Below are positions 1-7,530 of a stretch of DNA of 64,000 nucleotides, piece by piece. This stretch comes from Streptomyces pilosus (GTDB lineage: Bacteria; Actinomycetota; Actinomycetes; Streptomycetales; Streptomycetaceae), in assembly GCF_014649835.1 (NCBI RefSeq), contig NZ_BMTU01000006.1, forward strand, positions 186,001 through 250,000, given 5' to 3'. Both the position numbers and the translations under genes were made by a program. Position 1 is the stretch's first letter, and each line of letters opens with the position of its first letter. The notes under the pieces were generated by a model. That model ran no database searches. It was given only the letters and a program-made list of their open reading frames with translations, and was not told the DNA's origin.

Positions 1-215
1 GGGTGGTGGACACGCCCTTCTTCGACCGGCGGGGCGCCCCCTACCGGCGGTCGTGGCCGAGGCCCGTCCCGCCGGACCGGGTCGCCGGCGCCGTGTGGAG
101 CGCCGTCTCCCGGGGGCGGGACGAGGTCTACGTGCCCGGCTGGCTGTGCGTGCCCGCCCGGGTGCGGGGCGCGGCACCGGGTCTCTACCGGCGGCTCGCC
201 GCCGTGTTCGGCTGA
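1..215 (+). CDS. Short-chain dehydrogenase/reductase, C-terminal fragment (cut by window edge)
   Basis: Only the last 70 or so residues are present; the reading frame is open to the first base, so the Rossmann core lies outside the window. The fragment starts at a VDTPFFDRRG stretch, which matches the substrate-loop segment after the active site in classical SDR enzymes. It continues with PVPPDRVAGAVW and ends in the GLYRRLAAVFG tail common in actinobacterial SDRs. Substrate cannot be inferred without the N-terminal part. The next gene starts 13 bases after the stop on the same strand, so the two are probably co-transcribed. The SDR assignment rests on C-terminal pattern only. Confidence 0.75.
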   Translation, partial: VVDTPFFDRRGAPYRRSWPRPVPPDRVAGAVWSAVSRGRDEVYVPGWLCVPARVRGAAPGLYRRLAAVFG

Positions 216-228
216 GCGGCGGGACGGC

Positions 229-1134
229 GTGCTGGTCGTCGTCCTGGCCCTGCTGGCGGCGCTGTCCAACGCCGCGGCCTCGGTGCTGCAGCGGCGGGCC
301 GCGGCGGACGAACCGGAGGGCGGACCGGGTGTGCGCCAGGCCGTCCGCTGGCTCGGGCACGTGCTGCGCAGGCCGTACTGGCTCGCGGGGGCCGGGATGC
401 TCGCGCTGTCCACCGTGCTCCAGGCCGCCGCGCTGAGCGTGGGCAGTCTGGCGCTGGTCCAGCCGCTCATGGCGGCCGAACTGCTGTTCACCCTGGTGGT
501 CGGCAGCATGGTCTTCCACCGCCGTCCGGACCGCAGGACCTGGCTGGCGTTCGTCGCACTCGCCGCGGGGCTGGCCGCGTTCCTGATCTCGGCCTCCCCG
601 ACCGCCGGCCGGGACACCGCCTCGGCGGAGCAGTGGCTGCTGACCTCGGCGGTGGTCCTGGGCGGTGTGGTGGTGCTGGTGCTGGCGGCCCGGCCGGTGC
701 GGGGCGCGCCGCGTGCGGCGCTGCTGGGGCTGGCCTCCGCCGTGTCGTTCTCCCTGACGGCGGCACTGCTCAAGGAGGTGACCGGCAGGCTTCCCGACGG
801 GCCGGCGGCGGTGCTGGGCACGTGGCCCGTCTACGCCACGGCCGTCGCGGGGGGCGTGGCCTTCCTGCTGCTGCAGAGCGCCTTCCGGGCCGGGACGCTG
901 GCCGCTTCCCAGCCCGCCCTGACCCTCGGGGACGCGCTGACGAGCGTGGGGCTGGGGTGGGCGCTGTTCGGGGAGCAGATCACCCTCGGTGTGCGGACGG
1001 TGCCCGCGCTGGTCGGCGTGGTGCTGATGGGGGCGGGCACCGCCGGGCTGGCCCGTGCCCCCTCGGTGGCCGGAGACTGGGACTCGGCGGCGCGGCGTCC
1101 GGGCGCCGGTCCGACCGCCCGGCGGGTGCGGTGA
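229..1134 (+). CDS. DMT-family (EamA/NIPA-like) membrane transporter
   Basis: A 301-residue integral membrane protein with about nine or ten hydrophobic helices beginning at residue 1 and short basic loops (QRRAAADEPEG near 21-32, HRRPDRR near 99). Length, helix density and the internal two-half pattern fit the drug/metabolite transporter superfamily. Actinobacterial members of this type are usually annotated DMT or NIPA-like, and their cargo is mostly unknown. The GTG start at 229 comes 13 bases after the upstream SDR stop, so expression is likely coupled. The C-terminus is a soluble, Arg/Pro-rich tail. No substrate can be read from the sequence. Confidence 0.8.
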   Translation: MLVVVLALLAALSNAAASVLQRRAAADEPEGGPGVRQAVRWLGHVLRRPYWLAGAGMLALSTVLQAAALSVGSLALVQPLMAAELLFTLVVGSMVFHRRPDRRTWLAFVALAAGLAAFLISASPTAGRDTASAEQWLLTSAVVLGGVVVLVLAARPVRGAPRAALLGLASAVSFSLTAALLKEVTGRLPDGPAAVLGTWPVYATAVAGGVAFLLLQSAFRAGTLAASQPALTLGDALTSVGLGWALFGEQITLGVRTVPALVGVVLMGAGTAGLARAPSVAGDWDSAARRPGAGPTARRVR

Positions 1135-1184
1135 CGTTCCCGGACCGGACGGCGGGCCCGGACCGGACGGCGGAAGGGAGTCGG

Positions 1185-1922
1185 ATGCCGATGGTCACGT
1201 CCTCCCGGCGTACGGCCGCCGCGCTGGCTCCGGTCGCCGCCGTGGCCGCGGCGCACGTGGCGCCCGCCGCGACCTGGCTGCCGGTGGTGCGCCGCCGGTT
1301 CCCGCGCCTGGCCGGGGTCGGCGACCCCGCCCATGTGGCCCTGACCTTCGACGACGGTCCCGATCCCGGGTCCACCCCGCGTTTCCTCGACGCCCTGGAG
1401 GAGCTCGGGGTCCGGGCGACGTTCTTCGTGCTGGGCGACGGCGTCGTGCGGCATCCCGCCGTGGTGCGGGAGACCGTCCGCCGGGGGCACGAGGTGGCCG
1501 TGCACGGCTGGAGCCACGAGCGTCCCTGGCTCCCCGCCCCGGGGGACGACGTACGTGCGCTGGCCCGGGCGGCGGGCGCGGTGCGGGAGCTGACGGGCCG
1601 GTGCCCCCGCTGGTACCGCCCGCCCTACGGCATCCTCACCTCGGGACGCTGGGCGGCGGCCCGCACGGCGGGCCTGCGGCCGGTGCTGTGGACCGTCTGG
1701 GGCAGGGACTGGACGCCCGGCGCCACCCCGGCCTCGGTGCGTGCCGCGGTCACGGCCGGGCTGCGCGGCGGCGGCACCGTCCTCCTGCACGACACGGACA
1801 GGATGGCGGCCCCGGAGTGCTGGCGGGCCGCGCTGGGCGCCCTGCCGGACATCGTGCGGCGGTGCCGGGAGGCGGGCCTGTCGGTCGGCCCCCTCGCGGA
1901 ACACGGAACGGCACCGCCCTGA
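1185..1922 (+). CDS. Secreted or membrane-anchored polysaccharide deacetylase (NodB domain, CE4)
   Basis: A 245-residue protein. The frame is open far upstream, but the start at 1185 is preceded by GAAGGGAG at a proper distance and gives an N-terminal hydrophobic segment (about residues 10-33) acting as signal or anchor. NodB motifs occur in order: TFDDGPD at 54-60 (metal and catalytic Asp), HGWSH at 107-111 (metal-binding His pair), RPPYG at 145-149, WGRDW at 172-176 and LLHD at 200-203. CE4 enzymes remove N- or O-acetyl groups from chitin, peptidoglycan or xylan; which one cannot be decided here. All catalytic residues are present, so the enzyme should be active. It ends at a strong hairpin. 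Confidence 0.92.
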   Translation: MPMVTSSRRTAAALAPVAAVAAAHVAPAATWLPVVRRRFPRLAGVGDPAHVALTFDDGPDPGSTPRFLDALEELGVRATFFVLGDGVVRHPAVVRETVRRGHEVAVHGWSHERPWLPAPGDDVRALARAAGAVRELTGRCPRWYRPPYGILTSGRWAAARTAGLRPVLWTVWGRDWTPGATPASVRAAVTAGLRGGGTVLLHDTDRMAAPECWRAALGALPDIVRRCREAGLSVGPLAEHGTAPP

Positions 1923-1953
1923 CCCGGACCCGGCGGCACCCCGCGCGGTTCGT

Positions 1954-1981
1954 CCGTCCGCCGCCCGGCGCGGGCGGACGG
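1954..1981. terminator. Hairpin terminator after the deacetylase gene
   Basis: Arms CCGTCCGCC (1954-1962) and GGCGGACGG (1973-1981) pair perfectly over 9 bp around a 10-base GC-rich loop. There is no T-tract, as is usual in Streptomyces. It lies between the deacetylase stop and the stop of the minus-strand remnant, so it could serve both strands. Confidence 0.65.
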
Positions 1982-1994
1982 GACCGTCACCCGC

Positions 1995-2060
1995 TCAGAA
2001 GGAGACGGCCTTGGCCAGATCCACCACGCCGTCGTCCCCCGCCCCGGGCAGGGCGGGAGA
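1995..2060 (-). pseudogene. C-terminal remnant of an unidentified gene
   Basis: On the minus strand a frame ends LPGAGDDGVVDLAKAVSF and a TGA at 1997-1995. Nearly every codon in these roughly 20 residues has G or C in the third position (TTC, TCC, GTC, GCC, AAG, CTG), as expected for a real streptomycete coding end. Upstream, near 2060, the frame degenerates into Pro/Gly/Arg-rich sequence without a start. The stretch abuts the 5'-truncated MarR remnant running the other way. I cannot name the family from so few residues. I read it as what is left of a gene that was once divergent from the regulator. Confidence 0.4.
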
Positions 2061-2062
2061 CC

Positions 2063-2182
2063 CTCCGGGCGGCCGCCCCGACCCATGTCGCCTCCGTACG
2101 GCGGCACTTCGTCGACCGGCTCGACCCCGAGGAGCTCGCCGCGCTCGGCCGCATCGCCGAGAGGATCGCGGACGCTTCCTGA
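2063..2182 (+). pseudogene. C-terminal remnant of a MarR-family regulator
   Basis: The last 33 residues before TGA at 2180-2182 read THVASVRRHFVDRLD followed by PEELAALGRIAERIADAS. This is the typical dimerisation helix at the end of MarR-type repressors (AP-THVA-VRRH-x2-DRL-x2-E-x2-ALG pattern). The winged-helix DNA-binding domain, about 100 residues, is absent; upstream of 2063 the frame is unrelated Arg/Pro-rich sequence with no start. Codon use in the fragment is normal. Together with the oppositely oriented remnant at 1995-2060 it suggests that a deletion removed the shared promoter and the 5' parts of a divergent gene pair. Confidence 0.6.
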
Positions 2183-2236
2183 CCACGACCACGAAGGGGC
2201 CACGGCAGGTCCGGCCCGCGCGAGAGGATCACGTCC

Positions 2237-2995
2237 ATGCTGCAGGTCTGTCCGAACGGCGCGAGGAGCCGTGCCGAATGCGCCCGTCTTCCGGTGACAC
2301 CGGGGGAGTTGGCGTCGGCCGTCCGTGCTGCGGTCGCCGCCGGCGCCGAGGACGTCCACCTTCATCCCAAGGACGCCGACGGCCGGGACACGCTGGACCC
2401 CGCCGCCGTCGCCGCGGCCGTCACCGCCGTGCGCGCCGCCGTCCCCGGCGTCCCCGTCGGTGTGACCACCGGCGCCTGGGCCGCACCGGATCCCGCGGCA
2501 CGCGCCGCCCAGGTCCGGTCGTGGACCGTCCTGCCGGACCACGCCTCGGTGAACTGGCACGAGGACGGCGCGGCCGAGGTCGCCGCCGTCCTGCTGGAGC
2601 GGGGCGTCGGCGTCGAAGCCGGCATCTACTCCGGGACCTCCGCGGCACGGCGTTTCCTCGACTGGCCGCAGTCCCCCCGCGTGCTGCGCGTCCTGGCCGA
2701 GATCACCGACACCGATCCGCGGACCGCGGTCCGCTCGGCGGCCGCTCTCCTCGGAGAACTCCGCCCGGCCACGGGCTCGTCCGTCCTGCTGCACGGCGAG
2801 GAGGACGCCGCGTGGCCCGTCCTCCGTCTGGCCGCCGCCCGTGACCTGGACGCGCGGATCGGCCTGGAGGACGTGCTCCGCCTGCCCGACGGCACACCGG
2901 CCGGGACGAACGCCGCTCTGGTCGGCGCGGCCCGGAGGATCATGCGACGGGCAGCCGAGGAGGCTTCTCCGCCGGGCACCGGCTCCGAGCGATGA
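2237..2995 (+). CDS. BKACE-family 3-keto-5-aminohexanoate cleavage protein (DUF849)
   Basis: A 252-residue protein with the N-terminal LQVCPNGARSR segment and the metal-binding H-x-H (HLHPK, H41 and H43) that characterise beta-keto acid cleavage enzymes. These TIM-barrel, zinc-dependent enzymes condense a beta-keto acid with acetyl-CoA to give acetoacetate and a new acyl-CoA. The family is used in lysine fermentation and in many other pathways with different substrates. SVNWHEDG and GVGVEAGIYSG fit later barrel strands. It is shorter than the usual 270-310 residues, and the missing length appears spread over loops. No lysine-fermentation genes are nearby, so the substrate is open. The start is ATG with GAGAGGA upstream. 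Confidence 0.85.
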   Translation: MLQVCPNGARSRAECARLPVTPGELASAVRAAVAAGAEDVHLHPKDADGRDTLDPAAVAAAVTAVRAAVPGVPVGVTTGAWAAPDPAARAAQVRSWTVLPDHASVNWHEDGAAEVAAVLLERGVGVEAGIYSGTSAARRFLDWPQSPRVLRVLAEITDTDPRTAVRSAAALLGELRPATGSSVLLHGEEDAAWPVLRLAAARDLDARIGLEDVLRLPDGTPAGTNAALVGAARRIMRRAAEEASPPGTGSER

Positions 2996-3070
2996 GTTCC
3001 CGGTGGCGAGGCAGTCATCCCCCCGGGGGGGGCACCAGCCGAGCGGTGCGCCCGTACACGGAGGAGTCAC

Positions 3071-3628
3071 ATGGCCAAGCTCATCTACTCGATGATCACC
3101 TCGCTCGACGGGTACGCCGAGGCGGCGGAGGGCGACCTCGGCACCGGGGCCGAGGACCCGGAGGTGCACACCTTCGTCAACGACCTCTTCCGGCCCGTCG
3201 GCACCTACCTCTACGGCCGGCGGATGTACGAGACGATGGTGTACTGGGAAACCGTGCACGGCGAGCCCGACCGGCCGCCGCACATCCTGCAGTACGCCCG
3301 CGACTGGCGGGCCGCGCAGAAGGTCGTGTACTCCACCACGCTCGAGTCGGTGTCCAGTGCGCGGACCAGGATCGAGCGGACCTTCGACCCGGAGGCGGTG
3401 CGCAGGCTCAAGGCCGAGGCCGAGGCCGACCTCACCGTCGACGGCCCGAACCTCGCCGCCCAGGCGATCGCGGCCGGCCTGGTGGACGAGTACCACCTGT
3501 TCGTCACCACGAGCGTGGTCGGCGGCGGCAAGCGCTTCTTCCCCGACGGCGTGCGCCTGGACCTCCGTCTGGTCGAGCAGCGTGTCTTCGGCACCGGACT
3601 GATCTACGCCCGTTACCGGCCCCGTTGA
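3071..3628 (+). CDS. Dihydrofolate reductase-like protein (RibD C-terminal domain family)
   Basis: A 185-residue soluble protein. It opens with AKLIYSMITSLDGY, the first strand and loop of the RibD-C/DHFR-like fold, and has YGRRMYETM near residue 50 and the VDGPNLAAQAIAAGLVDEY stretch around 128-146. It ends VVGGGKRFFPDGVRLDLRLVE, all standard for the dihydrofolate reductase family proteins abundant in actinobacteria. They bind NADPH; most have no proven substrate and are not true folA. GGAGGAGT lies just before the ATG, a strong ribosome-binding site. It stands alone between the BKACE gene and convergent minus-strand genes. Confidence 0.88.
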   Translation: MAKLIYSMITSLDGYAEAAEGDLGTGAEDPEVHTFVNDLFRPVGTYLYGRRMYETMVYWETVHGEPDRPPHILQYARDWRAAQKVVYSTTLESVSSARTRIERTFDPEAVRRLKAEAEADLTVDGPNLAAQAIAAGLVDEYHLFVTTSVVGGGKRFFPDGVRLDLRLVEQRVFGTGLIYARYRPR

Positions 3629-3655
3629 GCCGCGGCGGACGCCCCGGAGGCGGGT

Positions 3656-3886
3656 TCACCGGGCCGCGCGCCGACGGTCCCTGGCCCGCTCGCCGGCTCG
3701 CCGCGCCCCGTCCATCAGCCTGTCCCGACCCCACGACAGGAGCAGGACGAGCGGCGTGACGAGCAGTCCGATCAGGAGAGCCGGCTCCCAGTCCATGCCG
3801 TCCCGCCGGTACCGCATGACCAGCACGCTGCAGGCGTAGGTGAGCACGAGGATCAGGGCGATCTTCATCGGTTTGGGCAGACTCAT
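3656..3886 (-). CDS. Small two-helix membrane protein of unknown function
   Basis: A 76-residue protein read from ATG at 3886. Residues 7-24 (MKIALILVLTYACSVLVM) and 35-51 (PALLIGLLVTPLVLLLSW) are hydrophobic helices separated by a charged turn (RYRRDGMDWE). The C-terminal 24 residues are almost all Arg, Ala, Asp and Glu and should be cytoplasmic. Positive-inside bias fits both termini in the cytoplasm. I do not recognise the family. It lies downstream of the large GAF regulator on the same strand (84-base gap), and codon use is typical of the host. Confidence 0.6.
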   Translation of the reverse strand: MSLPKPMKIALILVLTYACSVLVMRYRRDGMDWEPALLIGLLVTPLVLLLSWGRDRLMDGARRAGERARDRRRAAR

Positions 3887-3969
3887 ACGTGCCCGACTAC
3901 CCCCGCCCGCCGCCCGCATGACGGGGTGTCGGCCCGTGCGGGCGGTGGCCTCGCCGGGTGCGGCCGGGG

Positions 3970-5976
3970 TCAGGTCCGGTCGGGAGCCGGGGCGAGCCCG
4001 GACATCCGGTGCAGGCGCAGGGCGAGCTGGATCTCCAGCGCCCGTGCCGGGCTCTGCCAGTCGTCGCCCAGGAGGCGGCCCACGCGCTCCAGCCGCTGGG
4101 CGACCGTGTTGACGTGGACGTGGAGTGCGTCCTTGGTGCGGGCGGGACTCATGCCGCACGCGAAGTACGCATCGAGGGTGTGCAGCAGTTCGGTGCCCCG
4201 GCGTTCGTCGTAGGCGACGACCTGGCCGATGGTGCGGCCGACGAAGCCCGCGACGTCCCGCTCCCCCGCCAGCAGGAGTCCGAGGAAGCCGAAGTCCTCT
4301 GCGGCGGAGCCGTCGCCCGATCGGCCGAGGAGACGGAGGGTGTCCAGGCAGCGGCGGGCCTCCGCGTAGGCCCGCGCGACGGTGTCGGGACGGGCCGTGA
4401 GCTGCTCGACGGGGGCGGAGGCGCCGACGGTGACCGGCTCGTGGACGGCCGCCGCCAGATGACGGGCCGTGCGGCGGGCCAGGCCGGTGGCGGTGTCGCC
4501 GGGGGTCAGCGGCAGCAGCAGGACGGTGCCGCCGTCGCGGGCCGCGGCGAGGCCCCGCCCGGTCGCCGCCAGGTGCGAGGCGGCGGCCCACAGGCGTCTG
4601 CGGGCGTCGGCCTCCTGGTCGGCGTCGGCGGTGCCGCCCTCCAGCCGGGCGGCGAGGACGGCGTGGGTGGCGTCCAGGTCGGCGTGCAGCCGCACGGCCC
4701 GCTCGCGCAGCAGGCGCAGGTCGCGGTCGCGGGCGTCGAGCAGGTCGTCGAGCAGTTCTCCGCGGACGCGCTGCTCGGCCTCGGCCGCGGAGCGGCGGGC
4801 GAGCAGCAGCAGCGAGGTCACCATGGCCGCGCGTTCCAGGGTGCGCTGGTCGACGGGGTCCAGGCCCGGGTGGCCGCGCAGGACCAGCGCGCCGAGCAGT
4901 TCGCCGCCGGCGGCGACGGCCGCGATCCAGTCCTCCCCGTGCCGTACCGCGTGACCTTCCGCGCGTGAGGACTCCAGGGCGTGGGCGGGCGCCGCGGCGG
5001 CCTCGGTGAACTCGACCGTGCCGTCCAGCACCTCGGCGACGGCGGCGGCGACGTCGTGCACCCCGCCGCCGCGCAGGACCAGCTCCGCCAGCCGGTCGTG
5101 GACGTCGGAGGCACGTTCGATGACGGCGCTGCGGTCCTGGATGATCTCGTTGGCGCGCTCCAGGCCGGCGAGGGCGGAGCGGGTCTCCGCCAGCAGGTTG
5201 GCGGTGTCGAGGGCGGCGGCGGCGAGCGCGGCGAAGGAGCCCAGCAGGGCGATCTGCTCACGTTCGAAGACCCGGGCCCGGCGGTCCGCCGCGAAGAGGA
5301 CCCCGATGACGTGGTGCCCGAGGGTCAGGGGCACCCCGAGGATGGCGACCAGGCCCTCGTCGCGGACCCCGGTGTCGATGCTGTGGGTGTGCTGGAAGCG
5401 GTCGTCACGGAAGTAGTCATCGGTGACGTACGGGCGGGCGGTCTGGGCGACCAGACCCCCGAGGCCCTCGCCCATGCCGAGACGCAGCTGCTGGAAGCGG
5501 GCGGCGACCGAGCCCTCGGTGACCCGCATGTAGGTGTCGCCCCTGGCCGGGTCGTTCAGGCTGAGGTAGGCGACGTCGGTGCCGAGCAGCGAGCGGGCGC
5601 GCTGCACGATCGCCTGGAGCACGGCGTCCAGGTCGCGCAGTCCGGCGAGGTCGTGGGCGGTCTCGAACAGCGCCGACAGCTCGGCCTCGCGGCGCCGCCG
5701 CCCCTCGAGCTCGGACCGCACCCGCAGGGCGAGCAGCTTGGCCCGCTCCAGCTCGGTGATCCGCTCGGCGGACATCCCTTCGGCGCGGGCGAGCAGCACC
5801 GGTTGTTCGTACGCCTCGGCGGCGGCGCCCCGGGCCAGCAGCTCGAGGAACGGTGCCTCGGCGCCGCCGGAGGCGGAACCGGCCCCGGGACGGGCCCCGC
5901 CCTTTGTCGTGGCAGCGGGGGCGGAACGCTCGGCGGACTGCGGGTGCTCGCGGGACATGCTCACAGGATTCCTCAT
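3970..5976 (-). CDS. GAF-domain, PucR/CdaR-type transcriptional regulator
   Basis: A 668-residue regulator. Residues 1-40 are low-complexity. A GAF domain follows at about 115-265 (RSLLGTDVAYLSLNDP through HHVIGVLFAADRRARVF), preceded by a predicted coiled-coil (ELERAKLLALRVRSELEGRR). A central GGDEF-like/CdaR middle region follows. The end has the PucR C-terminal helix-turn-helix (HTH_30) at about 601-637: LDAYFACGMSPARTKDAL then HVHVNTVAQRLERV. Such proteins activate catabolic genes in response to small molecules bound by GAF. It sits just downstream of, and on the same strand as, 3-hydroxybutyrate dehydrogenase, a pairing frequent in streptomycetes. That makes the dehydrogenase gene its likely target. 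Confidence 0.88.
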   Translation of the reverse strand: MRNPVSMSREHPQSAERSAPAATTKGGARPGAGSASGGAEAPFLELLARGAAAEAYEQPVLLARAEGMSAERITELERAKLLALRVRSELEGRRRREAELSALFETAHDLAGLRDLDAVLQAIVQRARSLLGTDVAYLSLNDPARGDTYMRVTEGSVAARFQQLRLGMGEGLGGLVAQTARPYVTDDYFRDDRFQHTHSIDTGVRDEGLVAILGVPLTLGHHVIGVLFAADRRARVFEREQIALLGSFAALAAAALDTANLLAETRSALAGLERANEIIQDRSAVIERASDVHDRLAELVLRGGGVHDVAAAVAEVLDGTVEFTEAAAAPAHALESSRAEGHAVRHGEDWIAAVAAGGELLGALVLRGHPGLDPVDQRTLERAAMVTSLLLLARRSAAEAEQRVRGELLDDLLDARDRDLRLLRERAVRLHADLDATHAVLAARLEGGTADADQEADARRRLWAAASHLAATGRGLAAARDGGTVLLLPLTPGDTATGLARRTARHLAAAVHEPVTVGASAPVEQLTARPDTVARAYAEARRCLDTLRLLGRSGDGSAAEDFGFLGLLLAGERDVAGFVGRTIGQVVAYDERRGTELLHTLDAYFACGMSPARTKDALHVHVNTVAQRLERVGRLLGDDWQSPARALEIQLALRLHRMSGLAPAPDRT

Positions 5977-6045
5977 CCCGCGGCCGCTCCGTCAGGCCCG
6001 TGGGCGACCCCGCCGGCCGACGTCCGGCCGCTGACGGCCGGTGTC

Positions 6046-6846
6046 TCAGTGGGCGGTCCAGCCGCCGTCCAGGACCAGTGAGGTGCCGGTGACGAAGGAC
6101 GCCCGCGGACCGCACAGGTAGGCCACCGCCTCGGCGACGTCCTCCGGTTCGATCAGCCTCTTGACCGCGCTGTCCTGGAGCAGCACCTCGGACAGGACGC
6201 GTTCCTCGGGGATGCCGTGCGCCCGGGCCTGGTCGGCGATCTGCCTCTCGACCAGGGGGGTGCGCACATAGGCGGGGCTGACGCAGTTGGAGGTGACTCC
6301 GCGGGCGGCGCCCTCCAGGGCGGCGGTCTTGGACAGCCCCTCCAGACCGTGCTTGGCGGCCACGTAGGCGGACTTGTAGGCAGAGGCGCGCAGACCGTGG
6401 ACGGAGGAGACGTTGACGATGCGGCCCCAGCCCTGCCCGTACATGTGGGGCAGTGCGCCCCTGATGAGCCGGAAGGGTGCCTCCAGCATCACGGTGAGCA
6501 CCGTGTGGAAGACGTCGGGCGGGAACTCCTCGATGGGGCGGACCAGCTGCAGGCCGGCGTTGTTGACCAGGACGTCGGTGCCGGCCGCGGCGAGTTCGGC
6601 GGCGTCCAGGTCGGTGAGGTCCAGGACGTGCGGCTCGACGGTGCCGGACAGGTCCCGGGAGTGCTCGGCGAGCGCCTCCAGTCCCGCGCCGTCCCGGTCG
6701 ACGGCTCTGACCTTGGCCCCGGCGGCCGCGAGCCGCAGCGTGCAGGCGCGGCCGATGCCGCCGGCGGCACCGGTGACGAGAGCGGTGCGGCCACCGAGGT
6801 CGAGGGGGGTGGCGTGGAGGGCCGTGGGGGCAGGGGGCGCGGTCAT
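6046..6846 (-). CDS. bdhA: 3-hydroxybutyrate dehydrogenase (SDR)
   Basis: A 266-residue classical SDR. It has TGAAGGIG at 25-32 for NAD binding, NNAG at 95-98, catalytic S148 in VNVSS, Y161 and K165 in YVAAK. The segment ASAYKSAYVAAKHGLEGL, the SNCVSPAYVRTPLVE motif and the GTSLVLDGGWTAH ending match D-3-hydroxybutyrate dehydrogenases. The enzyme interconverts 3-hydroxybutyrate and acetoacetate in polyhydroxybutyrate or ketone-body use. The C-terminal Q-x-D region (LLQDSAVKRL), typical of the family, is present. The regulator at 3970-5976 follows on the same strand. Two 12-base direct repeats lie upstream and may be its binding sites. Confidence 0.9.
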   Translation of the reverse strand: MTAPPAPTALHATPLDLGGRTALVTGAAGGIGRACTLRLAAAGAKVRAVDRDGAGLEALAEHSRDLSGTVEPHVLDLTDLDAAELAAAGTDVLVNNAGLQLVRPIEEFPPDVFHTVLTVMLEAPFRLIRGALPHMYGQGWGRIVNVSSVHGLRASAYKSAYVAAKHGLEGLSKTAALEGAARGVTSNCVSPAYVRTPLVERQIADQARAHGIPEERVLSEVLLQDSAVKRLIEPEDVAEAVAYLCGPRASFVTGTSLVLDGGWTAH

Positions 6847-6874
6847 GGATCGACCCTAGGCAGCCGCCCCGGGC

Positions 6875-6932
6875 CGACCCATGTGGTCGCGCCCCACAGT
6901 TCAGGCGCTTCCAGTGGGGTCGAACCATGTGG
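6875..6932 (-). promoter_or_regulatory. Direct repeats upstream of bdhA
   Basis: On the minus strand CCACATGGGTCG (6886-6875) and CCACATGGTTCG (6932-6921) are direct repeats differing at one base, 46 bp apart. They sit about 30 and 75 bases before the bdhA start. The upstream copy lies in the 3' end of the Nudix gene. Spacing close to four to five helical turns suits an activator bound as two dimers. The GAF regulator next door is the obvious candidate, but this is inference. Confidence 0.4.
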
Positions 6933-7380
6933 GTGCGTCGGACATGGCCTGCTTGATCCGGAAGCGCGCGAACTCGTTCAGCTCCGGCAGCGCGTCCACG
7001 GCGAACCAGCCGACGTCCAGCGACTCGTCGTCGTTGACCCGGGCCTCGCCGCCGACGGCACGGCAGCGGAAGGTGATGTCCATGTACTGGCAGATGTCGC
7101 CGTTGCCGTACGTCACCGGGCTCAGCGCCTGCACCAGCACCACGCGCTCGGCCACGCAGCGCACCGCGGTCTCCTCCTCGACCTCCCGCACGGCGCAGGC
7201 CGCGGGCTGCTCCCCCGGGTCGGGGATGCCGCCGATCACCGCCCACTTGCCCGTGTCCGACCGGCGGTTCAGGAGGATCCGGCCCTCGTCGTCGAAGACG
7301 AGGGCGGTGACGCCGGGGAGCCACAGCAGCTGGTGACCGGCGGAGGCACGCAGGACGCGCAGGAACTCGGGAGTAGCCAT
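6901..7380 (-). CDS. Nudix hydrolase
   Basis: A 159-residue protein. The Nudix box spans residues 51-73 (G51, E57, R65, E66, E69, E70), but the usual Gly near its end is Ala72, a tolerated change. The fold is complete: LLWLPGVTALVFDDEGRILL before the box and DVGWFAVDALPEL after it, like ADP-ribose or NTP-cleaning Nudix enzymes of actinobacteria. The ATG at 7380 is chosen because the open frame upstream is translated repeat DNA. A TAGGGT -10-like element lies only about 7 bases before the ATG, so the message may be leaderless. The substrate cannot be predicted. Confidence 0.88.
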   Translation of the reverse strand: MATPEFLRVLRASAGHQLLWLPGVTALVFDDEGRILLNRRSDTGKWAVIGGIPDPGEQPAACAVREVEEETAVRCVAERVVLVQALSPVTYGNGDICQYMDITFRCRAVGGEARVNDDESLDVGWFAVDALPELNEFARFRIKQAMSDAPTWFDPTGSA

Positions 7381-7387
7381 GCGGCGA

Positions 7388-7421
7388 ACCCTAACCGGTG
7401 CTCCGCGCCACGTCGGAGCAC
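7388..7421 (-). promoter_or_regulatory. Promoter and inverted-repeat operator of the Nudix gene
   Basis: Arms GTGCTCCG (7398-7405) and CGGAGCAC (7414-7421) form a perfect 8-bp inverted repeat with an 8-base spacer. On the minus strand TAGGGT (7393-7388) follows it as a plausible -10, with the start codon about 7 bases later. A regulator bound here would block the -35 region. No regulator gene is adjacent. Confidence 0.4.
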
Positions 7422-7442
7422 GTGTGCGCGCGTACCGGACCA

Positions 7443-7530
7443 CAGACGCGGGGACGCCGGACGGCAGACGCGGGGACGCCGGACCGCAGAGGCGGGGACG
7501 CCGGACCGCAGACGCGGGGACGCCGGACGG
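7443..7530. repeat. Four tandem copies of a 22-bp repeat
   Basis: Units start at 7443, 7465, 7487 and 7509, each 22 bp, beginning CAGACGCGGGGACGCCGGAC (copy 3 has CAGAGG) and ending GG or CG. Only three positions vary. Two degenerate copies with ACGCCGGAGTGCCGG (7534 and 7555, 21 bp apart) follow. The array lies between the Nudix start and the lnt stop. No real gene uses these bases: the open frames across it are repetitive Gly/Arg/Asp/Thr. Confidence 0.9.

Noticed and set aside
633..1184. Long open frame upstream of the deacetylase start
   Set aside because: Gly/Ala/Arg-rich with no motif and lying over the DMT gene; the ribosome site and signal peptide support ATG 1185.
7443..7530. CRISPR array
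   Set aside because: The units are contiguous 22-bp repeats without spacers, and no cas genes are present.
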